From positions 3,658,001-3,722,000 of the forward strand of contig NZ_CP115483.1 in NCBI RefSeq assembly GCF_027627455.1: DNA of 64,000 bases. Reading direction: 5' to 3'. This DNA comes from Sphingobacterium sp. SYP-B4668. GTDB lineage: Bacteria; Bacteroidota; Bacteroidia; Sphingobacteriales; Sphingobacteriaceae. Shown here in pieces: positions 9,111 through 18,239 of this stretch; positions within the stretch are counted from its first letter, which is position 1, and every line of letters begins with the position of its first letter. Under the pieces are notes generated by a model. The model did not search any database. It was not told the DNA's origin and was given only the letters and a program-made list of their open reading frames with translations. The position numbers and the translations under genes were made by a program.

Positions 9111-10706
9111 CTAATAATTTGGATTTTGTGTCATATTTGGATTGGCCAACAACTCGGTTTCGGGAATAGGCCACCAGCCTTCTCTATCTTTGTTAAAACT
9201 ACGCGTCTGAACCCTTACCTTTTCGCCAGTAGTGGGGTTGGTTGCTCCAAAAACCTCTCCATTCATCACTATCACGTCAATACCCCATCTACGGATATCA
9301 TGGTAACGTCCGCCCTCAAAAGCCAGTTCTGCCTGCCGCTCACGGCGCAGCAAAGTCCGAACACGATCTTGAGAATTGTACTTATCAGCCGAGGCTGCTG
9401 GCATATTGGCGCGCGAACGAAGTTGATTGATCGAAAGCAATACATCTGGATTATTCCAATCTCCAGATTCGATCAGTGCTTCAGCATAATTCAATAAAAT
9501 CTCGGCATAGCGGATAATCATAAAATCCAAGGTTCCGCTTTTCGATTGCCTATCACGTGCATCGACGTATTTCTTTATCCAATAGCCAGTTGCTGTAGAT
9601 TTGGTAAGCCCAATCTTGTCACTAGGATTGTAGAATGGATCTAGGGTATATTGCCCTTGGAACTTCTCATAGGGAATGAATACAGAAGCGGCCAATCGCG
9701 GATCCCTGTTATTATTATAATTGGGATTTTTCTGATAAATCAAAGTAGAATCTGACCCCAATTCTTGCAATGTCTTTCCCTGACGGGTCTCAAAGTTATC
9801 AACGACAAGATTGGTCGGTGACAAGTAGGTCTCTCCTCCAATACCGAATGGTGCAAATGTAGTCCAGGCATTGCTACAACCATTTTCCTTGAAAAATATA
9901 CGTTCATCGTTCAATTCACCTGCATAACTAAATAATTCGCTGTAGCTAGCTTCTTTGGTCTTGGTATTGACCCATAGCTTGTATACTCCGGAGTCTATTA
10001 TTTTTTTAGAAGAGGATTTGACCAAATCAAAATCCTTTTTATACAACCCCAATCTAGATAGTAAGGCCTGACACACGCCGCTCGTCACCCGCCACCTATC
10101 GGCATTGACATAAGTAGCTGGCAGACCCTCGGCGCAGGCTTTCAACTCATCGACGATAAAAGCATACACTTCGTCCTTATTTGTCCTAGGTTGATTGTTC
10201 TCCAGAGGGGTCAAAGATTTGGTCAACAAGGGTATATCTCCAAAAAGCATCATTAGCTCCATGTGATAGTAAGCGCGTAAGGCTCTTGCTTCCAATTTCA
10301 TCCGTGTTTTCAGCTCGGCGTCCACGAAAGTCCGGTCTACATTTTCCAAAAAACGATTGGATCGGCGAATACAGGTATAATCATCTTGCCATATCGAATT
10401 GGAAACTCCCCACCTACTAGTGGCGAGGCCCCTCGTAAAACCATCATAGTCACCTTTGAAATCACCACGATGTACAGACTCATCCGTAAGTCCGGAATAG
10501 TACATGATATTACGTCCACTAGAGCCGCCAGGGATTCCCACATACACAGATGCCAATGCATTGTAGGCATCGGTCTCAGTCTTCCACCACTGCTCATCGG
10601 AAACTCCTGTGGGGCTATCAATGGTCAGAAATTTTTCACAAGATGTTTGCAACATAAGCGTTGCTGCCAACGCGTTGAATATATAAAATTTGATGTTTCT
10701 TATCAT
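9111..10706 (-). CDS. SusD/RagB-family outer-membrane lipoprotein
   Basis: Surface lipoprotein that lids the SusC channel encoded upstream. The start at 10706 (MIRNIKFYIFNALAATLMLQTSC) gives a lipoprotein signal with Cys about 23 and sits 10 bp after the SusC stop, the same spacing as in the first pair; an upstream in-frame ATG at 10739 would overlap SusC. About 531 aa. SusD features include ARALRAYYHMELMMLFGDIPL (about 145), the RYAEILLNYAEALIESGDWN TPR block (about 400) and the C-terminal signature RRERQAELAFEGGRYHDIRRWG (about 455). Confidence 0.94.
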   Translation of the reverse strand: MIRNIKFYIFNALAATLMLQTSCEKFLTIDSPTGVSDEQWWKTETDAYNALASVYVGIPGGSSGRNIMYYSGLTDESVHRGDFKGDYDGFTRGLATSRWGVSNSIWQDDYTCIRRSNRFLENVDRTFVDAELKTRMKLEARALRAYYHMELMMLFGDIPLLTKSLTPLENNQPRTNKDEVYAFIVDELKACAEGLPATYVNADRWRVTSGVCQALLSRLGLYKKDFDLVKSSSKKIIDSGVYKLWVNTKTKEASYSELFSYAGELNDERIFFKENGCSNAWTTFAPFGIGGETYLSPTNLVVDNFETRQGKTLQELGSDSTLIYQKNPNYNNNRDPRLAASVFIPYEKFQGQYTLDPFYNPSDKIGLTKSTATGYWIKKYVDARDRQSKSGTLDFMIIRYAEILLNYAEALIESGDWNNPDVLLSINQLRSRANMPAASADKYNSQDRVRTLLRRERQAELAFEGGRYHDIRRWGIDVIVMNGEVFGATNPTTGEKVRVQTRSFNKDREGWWPIPETELLANPNMTQNPNY

Positions 10707-10716
10707 GGTAATAATA

Positions 10717-13700
10717 TTAAAAATTAGCAGTAACACCAACAGAGAATGTTTTCATGATCGGATGTGTATAAGATCCGCCCTGCGATTCTGGATCTGCCAT
10801 CTTCAACCCGGTAATGAGCAAAGGATTTTGGGCATTGAGATAGATTCGGCTAGATTTAATTCCGTACTTATTCATAGCCTTTGAATTCAAGCGATAACCC
10901 AACTGTATAAATTTAACACGCATGTACTTGGCATTGAACAACCAAAAATCACTACGTAAAACATTGGCTGCCGGATTTGCCAAAAGACGCGGATAGATGG
11001 CATCTTGGTTATTCTCGTTCCACGTATTGGCTGCTCTATAAGTCGTAGGTACGCCTCCAGATGCACTCAAATTGAGCGGATGCCATAAGTAGCCTGCAGA
11101 CTTTCCACCTAGATTACCTGAATAATCATGATTGCCCGCTCCCTGTAGTAGGAATTCAAGGTCCAGATTTTTATATGTGAAGTTGAAATTCGCAAAATAA
11201 TTAATCCGTGGAGTAGGATCTCCCATCACTCGCTGATCATTTTCATCGATAATACCGTCTGCATTCAAATCCACATATTTGATATCACCGGGCCCCTGCT
11301 TGCCTGCTAAAGGAACCTTAGCAGTCAACCGATCCTCTTCAAAATCGCTGTACTGCAAGATGCCATCGGAAAGGTAACCATAGTAGCTCTTTATTGCGGA
11401 CCCTTTCTCATTGACTTCTATCCCGCTGATGTATGGCCCGCCTAATATATCTGTTATTTTATTTTTATTGTAGGTTATCCCGGGTTTCACAGAAAACAAG
11501 AAATCTTCTGAAAAATTACCATTGTAATTGAATGAGAATTCATACCCTCTATTCATCACTTCACCAGCGTTGATGGGAGCGGAACCTACCGCACCTGACG
11601 GAGCAACGGCAGGCATAAGTAAGACGTCAGAGGTGCGCTTATCATAGTAATCAAAGGTCATACTAAGCTTACTATTGAACAAAGCGAGGTCGAATCCCAA
11701 ATCAAGGATATTTACTTTCTCCCAGCTCACATTTGGATTGCCCCAGACACTCTCTGTACCATTGGACGTATTAATCAGGTTCTGATACTTATAGAGTCCA
11801 ATATTCTCATTGCCCAATTGTCCATACGAAGCCCGAATCTTGAAATTATTGATGGCATCAATCTCAAAAAACTTTTCATTGTGCAAATTCCAGCCAAGGG
11901 CTAGAGATGGGAAATATCCAAATTTATTTCCTGGACCAAACTTAGAAGATCCATCTGCACGGAAAGAGATTTCGGCCAGATACCTATCATCAAAGGAGTA
12001 ATTGACCTTGGTATAAGCGGAAACCAGTGCAGACATATTCCAATATCCATTATTGAATTTTTCACTCGAGAAACCACCCATTGCAAATACACTATGCCGA
12101 CCAAAATCCTTGTTATAATCTAGGGCGCCGCTGAGGAAAAAATAAGTATCTCGCAGCTCAGAGTATGCATCACGCTGTACACCCCATGTCTGCACGAGCT
12201 GTTTGGTATAATAATCGAAGAAATAGAAATTATCCCGTTTCTGTTTATAGACATCATTGTTAAGTCTGTAGCTAAACTGACCACGTAAACTCAGATTGTC
12301 TGTAATAGTCCATTTAGGCTGCATATTAATAGTGGCTTGATCATATTGATAGCCTATAGTACCTCCTACCTCTTTATAAGCGATAGGATTGACGATATCG
12401 GCATATCTTCCATAGATAGTTGGCCACCCCTCTTCTTGTGGATACTTAGGAAGGATGGTCGGCTCCAAGCGATACAAATCATCCAACATCCGGCTACCAC
12501 CATTGCTAATGGGCCGATTGGGATACATGGTATTCCTGCGAATCCCTAATACATCCAAATTAATCAGGAATTTCTTAGATAAGGACACAGAAGTATTGGC
12601 CCTAATATTAAATCGATCGGTATTATTCAGGGGCAACATCCCCTTTTGGGACATATAATTACCCGTTACGGCAAATCTCGCCACATCATTTCCACCGCTC
12701 ACGGCAAGGGAGTGTGAGGTAATGGGCGAATACTCGTCGATAAGTTCTTTAGTCCAATTGGTATTTGGATAATTGATAGGGTCATCCCCAGCAATGGTCT
12801 TACTGATCTGCTCGTCAGTATAAAACTCTTGACCTCCAGAAGCGACTACTGCATAATTATACATTTTCATGTAAGTTGGAGCGTCTACGAACTCTGGCAG
12901 TATAGTGGGAGTCTGCATGCCGTAGTACCCATCATATAAGATATTAATCTGTCCAGCCTTACCCCTTTTGGTCGTAACCAAAATAACCCCATTGGCCGCT
13001 CGAGCACCATATATAGCTGCTGCGGCAGCATCTTTTAGTATGGTGACACTTTCCACAGTTACCGGATCGATATGGTTCATATCCATAGGGACACCATCGA
13101 CCAATACCAAGGGTTCGGCATTATTGAGTGTAGAAATACCACGAATCTTGATACTAGCAGCATCTCCACCCGGTAGTCCAGATCCCTGCTGCACCTGCAA
13201 TCCGGTGACCCCACCTTGCAACGATTGAGACAGATTGGTGATGGGTTTTCCTGCTATATTGGATTTAACGTCCAAGCTTGCAACCGAGCTCGCGATATGC
13301 TTACGCTGCATCTCTGTCATCCCCACAACAACAACTTCCTCTAATTCAGAAACATCCAATTCCAAGGAAACGGTTAGATTGGTCTCGGCCTTGGAGACCA
13401 CAACCTGCTTTGAGGCATATCCTACCATCGTGAAGACTAGGGTTTGCCCCTTTTGGAGCGCTATTTCATAATAACCGGCTTCGTCAGTCAAGACTCCTTT
13501 AGAAGTACCCAATACCGCTACAGAAGCATGTGCTAATGCTTGGGGTGGTTCAGTATTCGTAAAAACCCGCCCCTTGATTTTTATTTCTTCTTGTATGACA
13601 GGATTCCTGACGGGAATGCTTTCAATAACTGCCACTCCCTCGATTTTGTGGGGAACAATCGTTATTTGGTTATTTTTTCGAGAATAGGATAATCCATGCT

Positions 13701-14004
13701 TTGGAAGTTCGGTCTTTAGTAGATCCTCTAACAATATTCCTTCCACTCTCAGGGATATTCGTTTGTCTTTAATAAGGTTGTCGTTATACATAAGCGCAAC
13801 CCTTGTTTGCTTTTGAAGGACCGTCAAAAAGGCCCTAAAAGAGGCATTTTGAAGGTCAACTGATATTTTTTGGGAGAATGCCTGCGAAGACAAGCTCAGC
13901 AGCATCAATGTCCACAACACGCCGGAAACTTTCATATAATAAGCCAGTTTAGCAGAAATAGGTATTAGCCCGGCCCTGAATTGCCGAGGTTGATTTTTTT
14001 TCAT
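10717..14004 (-). CDS. SusC-family TonB-dependent transporter with N-terminal STN signalling domain
   Basis: Outer-membrane glycan importer that also signals to the FecR anti-sigma factor. After a signal peptide (about 20-45, ending SQAFSQ) comes an STN domain at about 45-120 (ISVDLQNASFRAFLTVLQKQ ... LEDLLKTELPKHGLSY). Then a carboxypeptidase-regulatory domain (about 140-220), the plug with PLVLVDGVPMDMNHID and ILKDAAAAAIYGARAANGV, and the barrel ending in GVTANF. STN domains are known to contact periplasmic FecR domains, and the FecR and sigma genes lie directly upstream in the same direction, so cognate trans-envelope signalling is strongly suggested. Start taken as the MKKNQPRQF Met at 14004; an in-frame ATG at 14052 would add 16 non-signal residues. 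Confidence 0.95.
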   Translation of the reverse strand: MKKNQPRQFRAGLIPISAKLAYYMKVSGVLWTLMLLSLSSQAFSQKISVDLQNASFRAFLTVLQKQTRVALMYNDNLIKDKRISLRVEGILLEDLLKTELPKHGLSYSRKNNQITIVPHKIEGVAVIESIPVRNPVIQEEIKIKGRVFTNTEPPQALAHASVAVLGTSKGVLTDEAGYYEIALQKGQTLVFTMVGYASKQVVVSKAETNLTVSLELDVSELEEVVVVGMTEMQRKHIASSVASLDVKSNIAGKPITNLSQSLQGGVTGLQVQQGSGLPGGDAASIKIRGISTLNNAEPLVLVDGVPMDMNHIDPVTVESVTILKDAAAAAIYGARAANGVILVTTKRGKAGQINILYDGYYGMQTPTILPEFVDAPTYMKMYNYAVVASGGQEFYTDEQISKTIAGDDPINYPNTNWTKELIDEYSPITSHSLAVSGGNDVARFAVTGNYMSQKGMLPLNNTDRFNIRANTSVSLSKKFLINLDVLGIRRNTMYPNRPISNGGSRMLDDLYRLEPTILPKYPQEEGWPTIYGRYADIVNPIAYKEVGGTIGYQYDQATINMQPKWTITDNLSLRGQFSYRLNNDVYKQKRDNFYFFDYYTKQLVQTWGVQRDAYSELRDTYFFLSGALDYNKDFGRHSVFAMGGFSSEKFNNGYWNMSALVSAYTKVNYSFDDRYLAEISFRADGSSKFGPGNKFGYFPSLALGWNLHNEKFFEIDAINNFKIRASYGQLGNENIGLYKYQNLINTSNGTESVWGNPNVSWEKVNILDLGFDLALFNSKLSMTFDYYDKRTSDVLLMPAVAPSGAVGSAPINAGEVMNRGYEFSFNYNGNFSEDFLFSVKPGITYNKNKITDILGGPYISGIEVNEKGSAIKSYYGYLSDGILQYSDFEEDRLTAKVPLAGKQGPGDIKYVDLNADGIIDENDQRVMGDPTPRINYFANFNFTYKNLDLEFLLQGAGNHDYSGNLGGKSAGYLWHPLNLSASGGVPTTYRAANTWNENNQDAIYPRLLANPAANVLRSDFWLFNAKYMRVKFIQLGYRLNSKAMNKYGIKSSRIYLNAQNPLLITGLKMADPESQGGSYTHPIMKTFSVGVTANF

Positions 14005-14093
14005 AAATTTAAAAGATTTTAAAAGTGTAATAAGATCAATAGTAAATGACAAGAAGGAGTTGCCGCTCTTTCTTGTCTATTCTTTCAATGGTT

Positions 14094-15137
14094 TCATTTT
14101 TTTCGAATAATAACCTCCTTTTCTTTAAGTTCTATTTGGTAGTCTCTCAATTCATAAATGTCGTTAATGATGGATACCACGTCGTCTCGCAAATCCAATC
14201 GTCCAGAATACGAAAGTTGAACGTGAGCAAGCTGTGGTGGAGCCTGTATCCGGATATTATAAAATCTTTCTAGTTTCTTGAATAAATCAGATAATGGCAG
14301 ACGATCTAAAACCAATTGCTTTTCGCGCCACAAGATATCTTGCCCTCCCCCTGATCTCTCCATCTTGACCTGTGCAGTAGCACGTTCTACGGTAACCCGC
14401 TGCCCCGGCTCCATTTTTATCTTTTCAAATCGATCCGCATTGTCTTTCAAAAGTATAGAACCTGATATCAATTCCACGACAGTAGCGCGATTATCGTCGT
14501 AATTGTTGATATTGAAGGAAGTTCCCATTACATGAACAGCATTCTCACGCATTTCAACGTAGAAGGGTGTCCCGGTGTGAGCAACGTCAAAATAGGCCTC
14601 TCCATTCAGAAAAACACGCCTTTCGCCCTCACCCAAATTATTAGCCATCGTCAAAAATGACCCTGCGTTCAACCAAACTTTGGTACCATCTACCAACGTT
14701 ACTTCTTGTCGCTTACCATAGGGTACATAGATGGTAGTAAATTGGGATTTGTTATCACTATTAGCAATGTATATAACGCTATCTGAGGTATAGGATTTAT
14801 CAGACCTGCCATGGAATCCATCTCTTGATTTATTAGAATTTTCATTTTCGGACTGTATTAATTGGATGTGGTCCGAATGGTCCATTTGCCCGCGATGCAT
14901 TTGGGCAATCTGTTGGAGATCTACAGGTGAAGACATCGATTTAAAGAAATAAAAAGATAATGTCAGAATCAGGGGTATAGCAGCGGCCACAGAAAGCTGT
15001 ACTATACGTTTTCTAAAATGAACGGTCCTACCGCTACGCAATATATCTGCGAGAAGAGTTTGCTTTTCCTCCTCAAGTAGTTGATCTTTCTCTCGAATGT
15101 CGAATAGCTGTCTAAGTTTTTCCTTATTCTTTTCCAA
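14094..15137 (-). CDS. FecR-family anti-sigma factor
   Basis: Inner-membrane anti-sigma regulator that holds the ECF sigma factor until the STN-SusC receptor reports substrate. 347 aa: a cytoplasmic N-terminus (about 1-40), one membrane segment about 46-65 (SVAAAIPLILTLSFYFF), the periplasmic FecR domain about 130-235 (VPYGKRQEVTLVDGTKVWLN, RRVFLNGEAYFDV, VMGTSFNINNY), and a DUF4974-type C-terminal domain about 270-347 (LPLSDLFKKLERFYNIRI). The gene lies between the sigma factor (52-bp gap) and STN-SusC, the standard order for these cassettes. The long linker between the membrane segment and the FecR domain (about 65-130) is Ser/Asn/Asp-rich and probably disordered. Confidence 0.94.
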   Translation of the reverse strand: MEKNKEKLRQLFDIREKDQLLEEEKQTLLADILRSGRTVHFRKRIVQLSVAAAIPLILTLSFYFFKSMSSPVDLQQIAQMHRGQMDHSDHIQLIQSENENSNKSRDGFHGRSDKSYTSDSVIYIANSDNKSQFTTIYVPYGKRQEVTLVDGTKVWLNAGSFLTMANNLGEGERRVFLNGEAYFDVAHTGTPFYVEMRENAVHVMGTSFNINNYDDNRATVVELISGSILLKDNADRFEKIKMEPGQRVTVERATAQVKMERSGGGQDILWREKQLVLDRLPLSDLFKKLERFYNIRIQAPPQLAHVQLSYSGRLDLRDDVVSIINDIYELRDYQIELKEKEVIIRKK

Positions 15138-15189
15138 TTTTTTGCTCTTTTACATACATAGAGCAAAAAGCTATGGAAGCATAGACATT

Positions 15190-15780
15190 TTATTTGGAAA
15201 AAATTAGAATTAATATGGAAGTCAGTTCAAATGCTGGTATCTGTGTTTTTAAAGACCTTACCGCTCTGTAGGAAAGGGTGCGGCAAGATTCAACGCTCAC
15301 CCCCATGATTTCGGCAATATTTTCGTAACTAAAGTCCATGTAGTATTTGAGATACAGGATCTCTTGCTGGCGTTTGGGAAGTCGCTCGATTTCTTCTTTC
15401 ACCCTGATACTCAACAGCCTTTGATCTTCTTGTAGAATAAAATTCAATTCATGTGAGCCGACGGCCAGCAAGTCTTCTTGGACCGTCTCCAATGATTCAC
15501 CTGCTTGCTGCCTCCGAGTCTTAAGGATCCGTCTCCGTAATGAAGAAAACAAATAGAATTTGACATTCACCTGTTGGGCTATACGTGTATTGCCGTATAA
15601 ATCTACGAAGAGATCATGGATACAATCGACAACCAGAGCTTTGTCGGCATGAAATCGAATACCGTAGCGAACCAAATCATCGATATAGTTGTTATATAAC
15701 AAAGCAAATGCATCCGAATCACCCTTCAAAAATTTTGTCCAAGACATGGTTTTAGTTAGTAAATGCTGTTCTGTCGGCAT
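15190..15780 (-). CDS. ECF (sigma-70 family) RNA polymerase sigma factor
   Basis: Transcription factor of the FecI-like type, partner of the FecR gene downstream. Region 2 is visible as FLKGDSDAFALLYNNYIDDL ... CIHDLFVDLYGN, and region 4 as LPKRQQEILYLKYYMDFSYE followed by IAEIMGVSVESCRTLSYRAV, a helix-turn-helix. Three Met codons could start it (15810, 15780, 15747). 15780 keeps all of region 2 and avoids an odd hydrophobic extension, but this is a judgement. A well-matched promoter lies 100 bp upstream and overlaps a perfect 20-bp dyad, suggesting a repressor or autoregulation on top of FecR control. Confidence 0.92.
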   Translation of the reverse strand: MPTEQHLLTKTMSWTKFLKGDSDAFALLYNNYIDDLVRYGIRFHADKALVVDCIHDLFVDLYGNTRIAQQVNVKFYLFSSLRRRILKTRRQQAGESLETVQEDLLAVGSHELNFILQEDQRLLSIRVKEEIERLPKRQQEILYLKYYMDFSYENIAEIMGVSVESCRTLSYRAVRSLKTQIPAFELTSILILIFSK

Positions 15781-15866
15781 TCTGCTAATATGAACAAAGC
15801 ATATTAACAAATTACCTAATCTACTTTAATTCGATGTTAATAAAAATCGAATGGCGGTATACTAGA

Positions 15867-15886
15867 TTTATACATGGATGTATAAA
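15867..15886. promoter_or_regulatory. Perfect 20-bp palindrome overlapping the sigma-gene promoter
   Basis: TTTATACAT-GG-ATGTATAAA: 9-bp arms, perfect, 2-bp centre. It covers part of the -7 element (15883-15890) and the expected transcription start of the sigma/FecR/SusCD/EEP operon, a typical repressor position. The binding protein is unknown. Confidence 0.55.
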
Positions 15887-15913
15887 GATAGAATTCTGAA
15901 AACATTTAGCAAA
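15883..15913 (-). promoter_or_regulatory. Bacteroidota housekeeping promoter for the sigma/FecR/SusCD/EEP locus
   Basis: Read on the minus strand: TTTG at 15913-15910, a 19-bp spacer, then TATCTTTA at 15890-15883, close to the consensus TTTG-N19/21-TAnnTTTG. Expected start near 15876, giving a leader of about 100 nt before the ATG at 15780. Confidence 0.55.
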
Positions 15914-15993
15914 AGATAATACAAATTATCCAAACCAGTTATGGCAATAAGATGCCGTCCAAGCATTTGGTCATATATAGCAAGTAACATTTT

Positions 15994-16452
15994 TCATCGT
16001 CCCCTATAGTCCACCGGAGATAACTTTCCGTCTTCTTCTCGAATATGTGTTTCAGCACCGATGACGATATCTGTATTCTGAGCAGATACACATAACCAAT
16101 GACTATCATATCTACGCAGCACAAAAATAAATAGATTTTGCCGGAGCCCTGCAGTCACATCATGTGCCGTCTGCCCGCTCAATCGCATTCGAGCATGGAC
16201 AATAGCGTAATCACTCCCTAATAGCTTGACCTTTACTGTTCCCAATTTTAAAGTAGAGTCTTTGAAAATGACCGACAGGCCATAATCATGTGCCTTGAAA
16301 ATTGCATCACGGCTGTGCCACCAGATTCCGACAACATTTACAAAATCAGCATCTTCTTCAAAGAGACTCGCTAGGTCATCTACTCGGCGGTCATTCCAAG
16401 CCTCGATGAATAGCCGTGGGATATCTGCAGGTATCAGTGCTTTGGTTTCCAT
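15994..16452 (-). CDS. SnoaL/SgcJ-like NTF2-fold protein
   Basis: A 152-aa soluble protein of the nuclear-transport-factor-2-like fold. The pattern of the SgcJ/EcaC-type family is clear: IPRLFIEAWNDRRVDDLASL then FEEDADFVNVVGIWWHSRDA at the N-terminus, AHDYGLSVIFKDSTLKLGTV in the middle and a long C-terminal strand pair FIFVLRRYDSHWLCVSAQNT. Such proteins bind small hydrophobic ligands or act as isomerase-like enzymes, and many are uncharacterised. It is a stand-alone gene, transcribed toward but separate from the sigma operon, with no evident functional link. Confidence 0.8.
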   Translation of the reverse strand: METKALIPADIPRLFIEAWNDRRVDDLASLFEEDADFVNVVGIWWHSRDAIFKAHDYGLSVIFKDSTLKLGTVKVKLLGSDYAIVHARMRLSGQTAHDVTAGLRQNLFIFVLRRYDSHWLCVSAQNTDIVIGAETHIREEDGKLSPVDYRGR

Positions 16453-16628
16453 TTCTTAACTTCGTCTTAAAATTAATAATTTACTTGGCATGTCGACAAA
16501 TATAACCTTATCATTCTCTTATGCTATCGCGGTAACCATAGCTCAAGAGCCATTGCTGTGCCATGACCAGCAATGATATGTAAACACCACCTAATAAACT
16601 AAGCCATTCCGTAAATTTTGCTAAATTT

Positions 16629-16646
16629 AGACTAGTAAACTAGTCT
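16629..16646. promoter_or_regulatory. Perfect 18-bp palindrome upstream of the DUF2200 gene
   Basis: AGACTAGT-AA-ACTAGTCT, 8-bp perfect arms, 78 bp upstream of the DUF2200 start. A dimeric-regulator operator is one explanation; no clear promoter was found around it. Confidence 0.4.
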
Positions 16647-16652
16647 GGCTGC

Positions 16653-16676
16653 CTACCGATGTAGCACCACCGGTAG
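16653..16676. promoter_or_regulatory. Second short inverted repeat in the same gap
   Basis: CTACCG at 16653-16658 and CGGTAG at 16671-16676 with a 12-nt loop, just before the DUF2200 gene. It could be a leader hairpin or an operator. Six-base arms may be chance. Confidence 0.2.
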
Positions 16677-16723
16677 ATGTATAGCACGGGAATAGTAAAA
16701 GTTGAGGATTAAAATCAAATAAA

Positions 16724-17074
16724 ATGGACAATACAAGAGTATACAAGATGTCGTTTGCGAGTGTATACCCACACTATATCACCAAAGCGGAGAAGAAAGG
16801 ACGTAGTAAAGAAGAGGTACATGAGATTATCCATTGGTTAACAGGCTATGACGAACAAGCGTTGCAACAGCATATTGAACGCAAGACGGACTTTGAACAT
16901 TTTTTTGCCCAGGCCCCTCAACTCAATCCCAATGTTTCTAAGATTACTGGAGTCATTTGCGGGTATCGCATCGAGGAGATTGAAGATCAATTGATGCGAA
17001 AAGTTAGGTATTTGGACAAATTGATAGACGAGTTGTCCAAGGGCAGGGCCATGGAAAAGATCTTGAGGAAGTAG
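16724..17074 (+). CDS. DUF2200 family protein
   Basis: A 116-aa soluble protein whose whole length follows the DUF2200 pattern: [20 protein letters not shown] at the start, then [39 protein letters not shown] and a helical end with [16 protein letters not shown]. The family has no established biochemical role that I know of. The Met at 16724 is preceded by an A-rich stretch and no Shine-Dalgarno sequence, normal for this phylum. The gene stands alone with two inverted repeats in its upstream gap. Confidence 0.85.
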   Translation: MDNTRVYKMSFASVYPHYITKAEKKGRSKEEVHEIIHWLTGYDEQALQQHIERKTDFEHFFAQAPQLNPNVSKITGVICGYRIEEIEDQLMRKVRYLDKLIDELSKGRAMEKILRK

Positions 17075-17261
17075 TTGTCCAGCATCCATCCATTGCATGT
17101 TATTTATTTTGCTAAACATGTGATTGAGAAGACAATATTTTGGGTTAATACATTTATTTTAGATTTACTCAACAACAATTCAAATACAGCGAAGAAGAGC
17201 CCCTAAGTGTGATTCTGTCTTTTATTTGTTGATATATATACGCTTATCAATATATAATTTA

Positions 17262-18167
17262 ATGAAAACTAGAATATCGGTTAAGGAATTTTTTGATGAA
17301 CATGGTCTATCAAACATTCCAAAAGAACAGTTTAATGTGTACAAACGGGAGGAGTTTGCCTGCCATACCACCTTTTTAAAAAACAATAGGCGCGATTTCT
17401 ACAAAATCACCCTAATTGTTGAAGGCGAAGGTATACTTTCGACTGCAAATAAGGCTATCCATATTAATGGAAGTGCTCTTACATTTCGAAATCCAATGAT
17501 TCCATATTCTTGGGAGCCCATTTCTGAACGACAAACTGGATACTTCTGTTTATTTACCGATGATTTCATTAATAACTCATTAAAGAAGGATACATTAATC
17601 CAAACTCCATTGTTTCAAGTGGGGGCGAATCAAATATATTTACTGGATGATAATCAAAGAGGATTTCTACAAGAAATCTTCAAAAATATGTCCCGGGAGG
17701 TCAATTCAAAATACACAAACAAGTACGACTTGCTGCGAAACTATGTACAGATAGTGATGCACGAAGCATTAAAAATGACACCTCCGACAGAATTTTACAA
17801 ACCAACGAATGCCGGAGAACGGTTGACTTCATTGTTCGTAGAACTATTGGAACAGCAATTTCGGATAGATTTTGCGGACCAAGCAATTCGTCTAAAAAAT
17901 GCCAATGAATACGCCAATCATCTAATGGTTCATGTCAATCATCTCAATAAAACACTGAAGGAAACGACTGGAAAGACGACTTCGGAATTAATTGCTGCTA
18001 GGATTGCGAATGAAGCGAGATCGCTCTTGCTATCAACAAATTGGGATATTTCGGAAATAGCGTACTGCTTAGGATTCGAACATGCCTCCAATTTCAACAC
18101 TTTCTTCAAACGGAACTTTGGAAGTTCTCCAAGTTCATTTCGCAATGCTACACTTTCAATTGAATAA
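17262..18167 (+). CDS. AraC-family transcriptional regulator
   Basis: DNA-binding regulator with an N-terminal cupin-like sensing part (about 20-150, e.g. TLIVEGEGILSTANKAIHIN) and a C-terminal double helix-turn-helix (about 200-300). The second HTH carries the family signature WDISEIAYCLGFEHASNFNT followed by FFKRNFGSSPSSFR. The Met at 17262 is chosen over 17226 because the extra 12 residues are hydrophobic and unrelated to the family. It is followed after 72 bp, in the same direction, by an alpha/beta hydrolase, an OYE reductase and a small transporter, which it probably controls. Confidence 0.9.
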   Translation: MKTRISVKEFFDEHGLSNIPKEQFNVYKREEFACHTTFLKNNRRDFYKITLIVEGEGILSTANKAIHINGSALTFRNPMIPYSWEPISERQTGYFCLFTDDFINNSLKKDTLIQTPLFQVGANQIYLLDDNQRGFLQEIFKNMSREVNSKYTNKYDLLRNYVQIVMHEALKMTPPTEFYKPTNAGERLTSLFVELLEQQFRIDFADQAIRLKNANEYANHLMVHVNHLNKTLKETTGKTTSELIAARIANEARSLLLSTNWDISEIAYCLGFEHASNFNTFFKRNFGSSPSSFRNATLSIE

Positions 18168-18239
18168 GCATTTGATTGATACGAATAAATAGGTCAATCG
18201 TTTATTTTCCAATTTTGCTTCTATAAGAAATTAAATATT

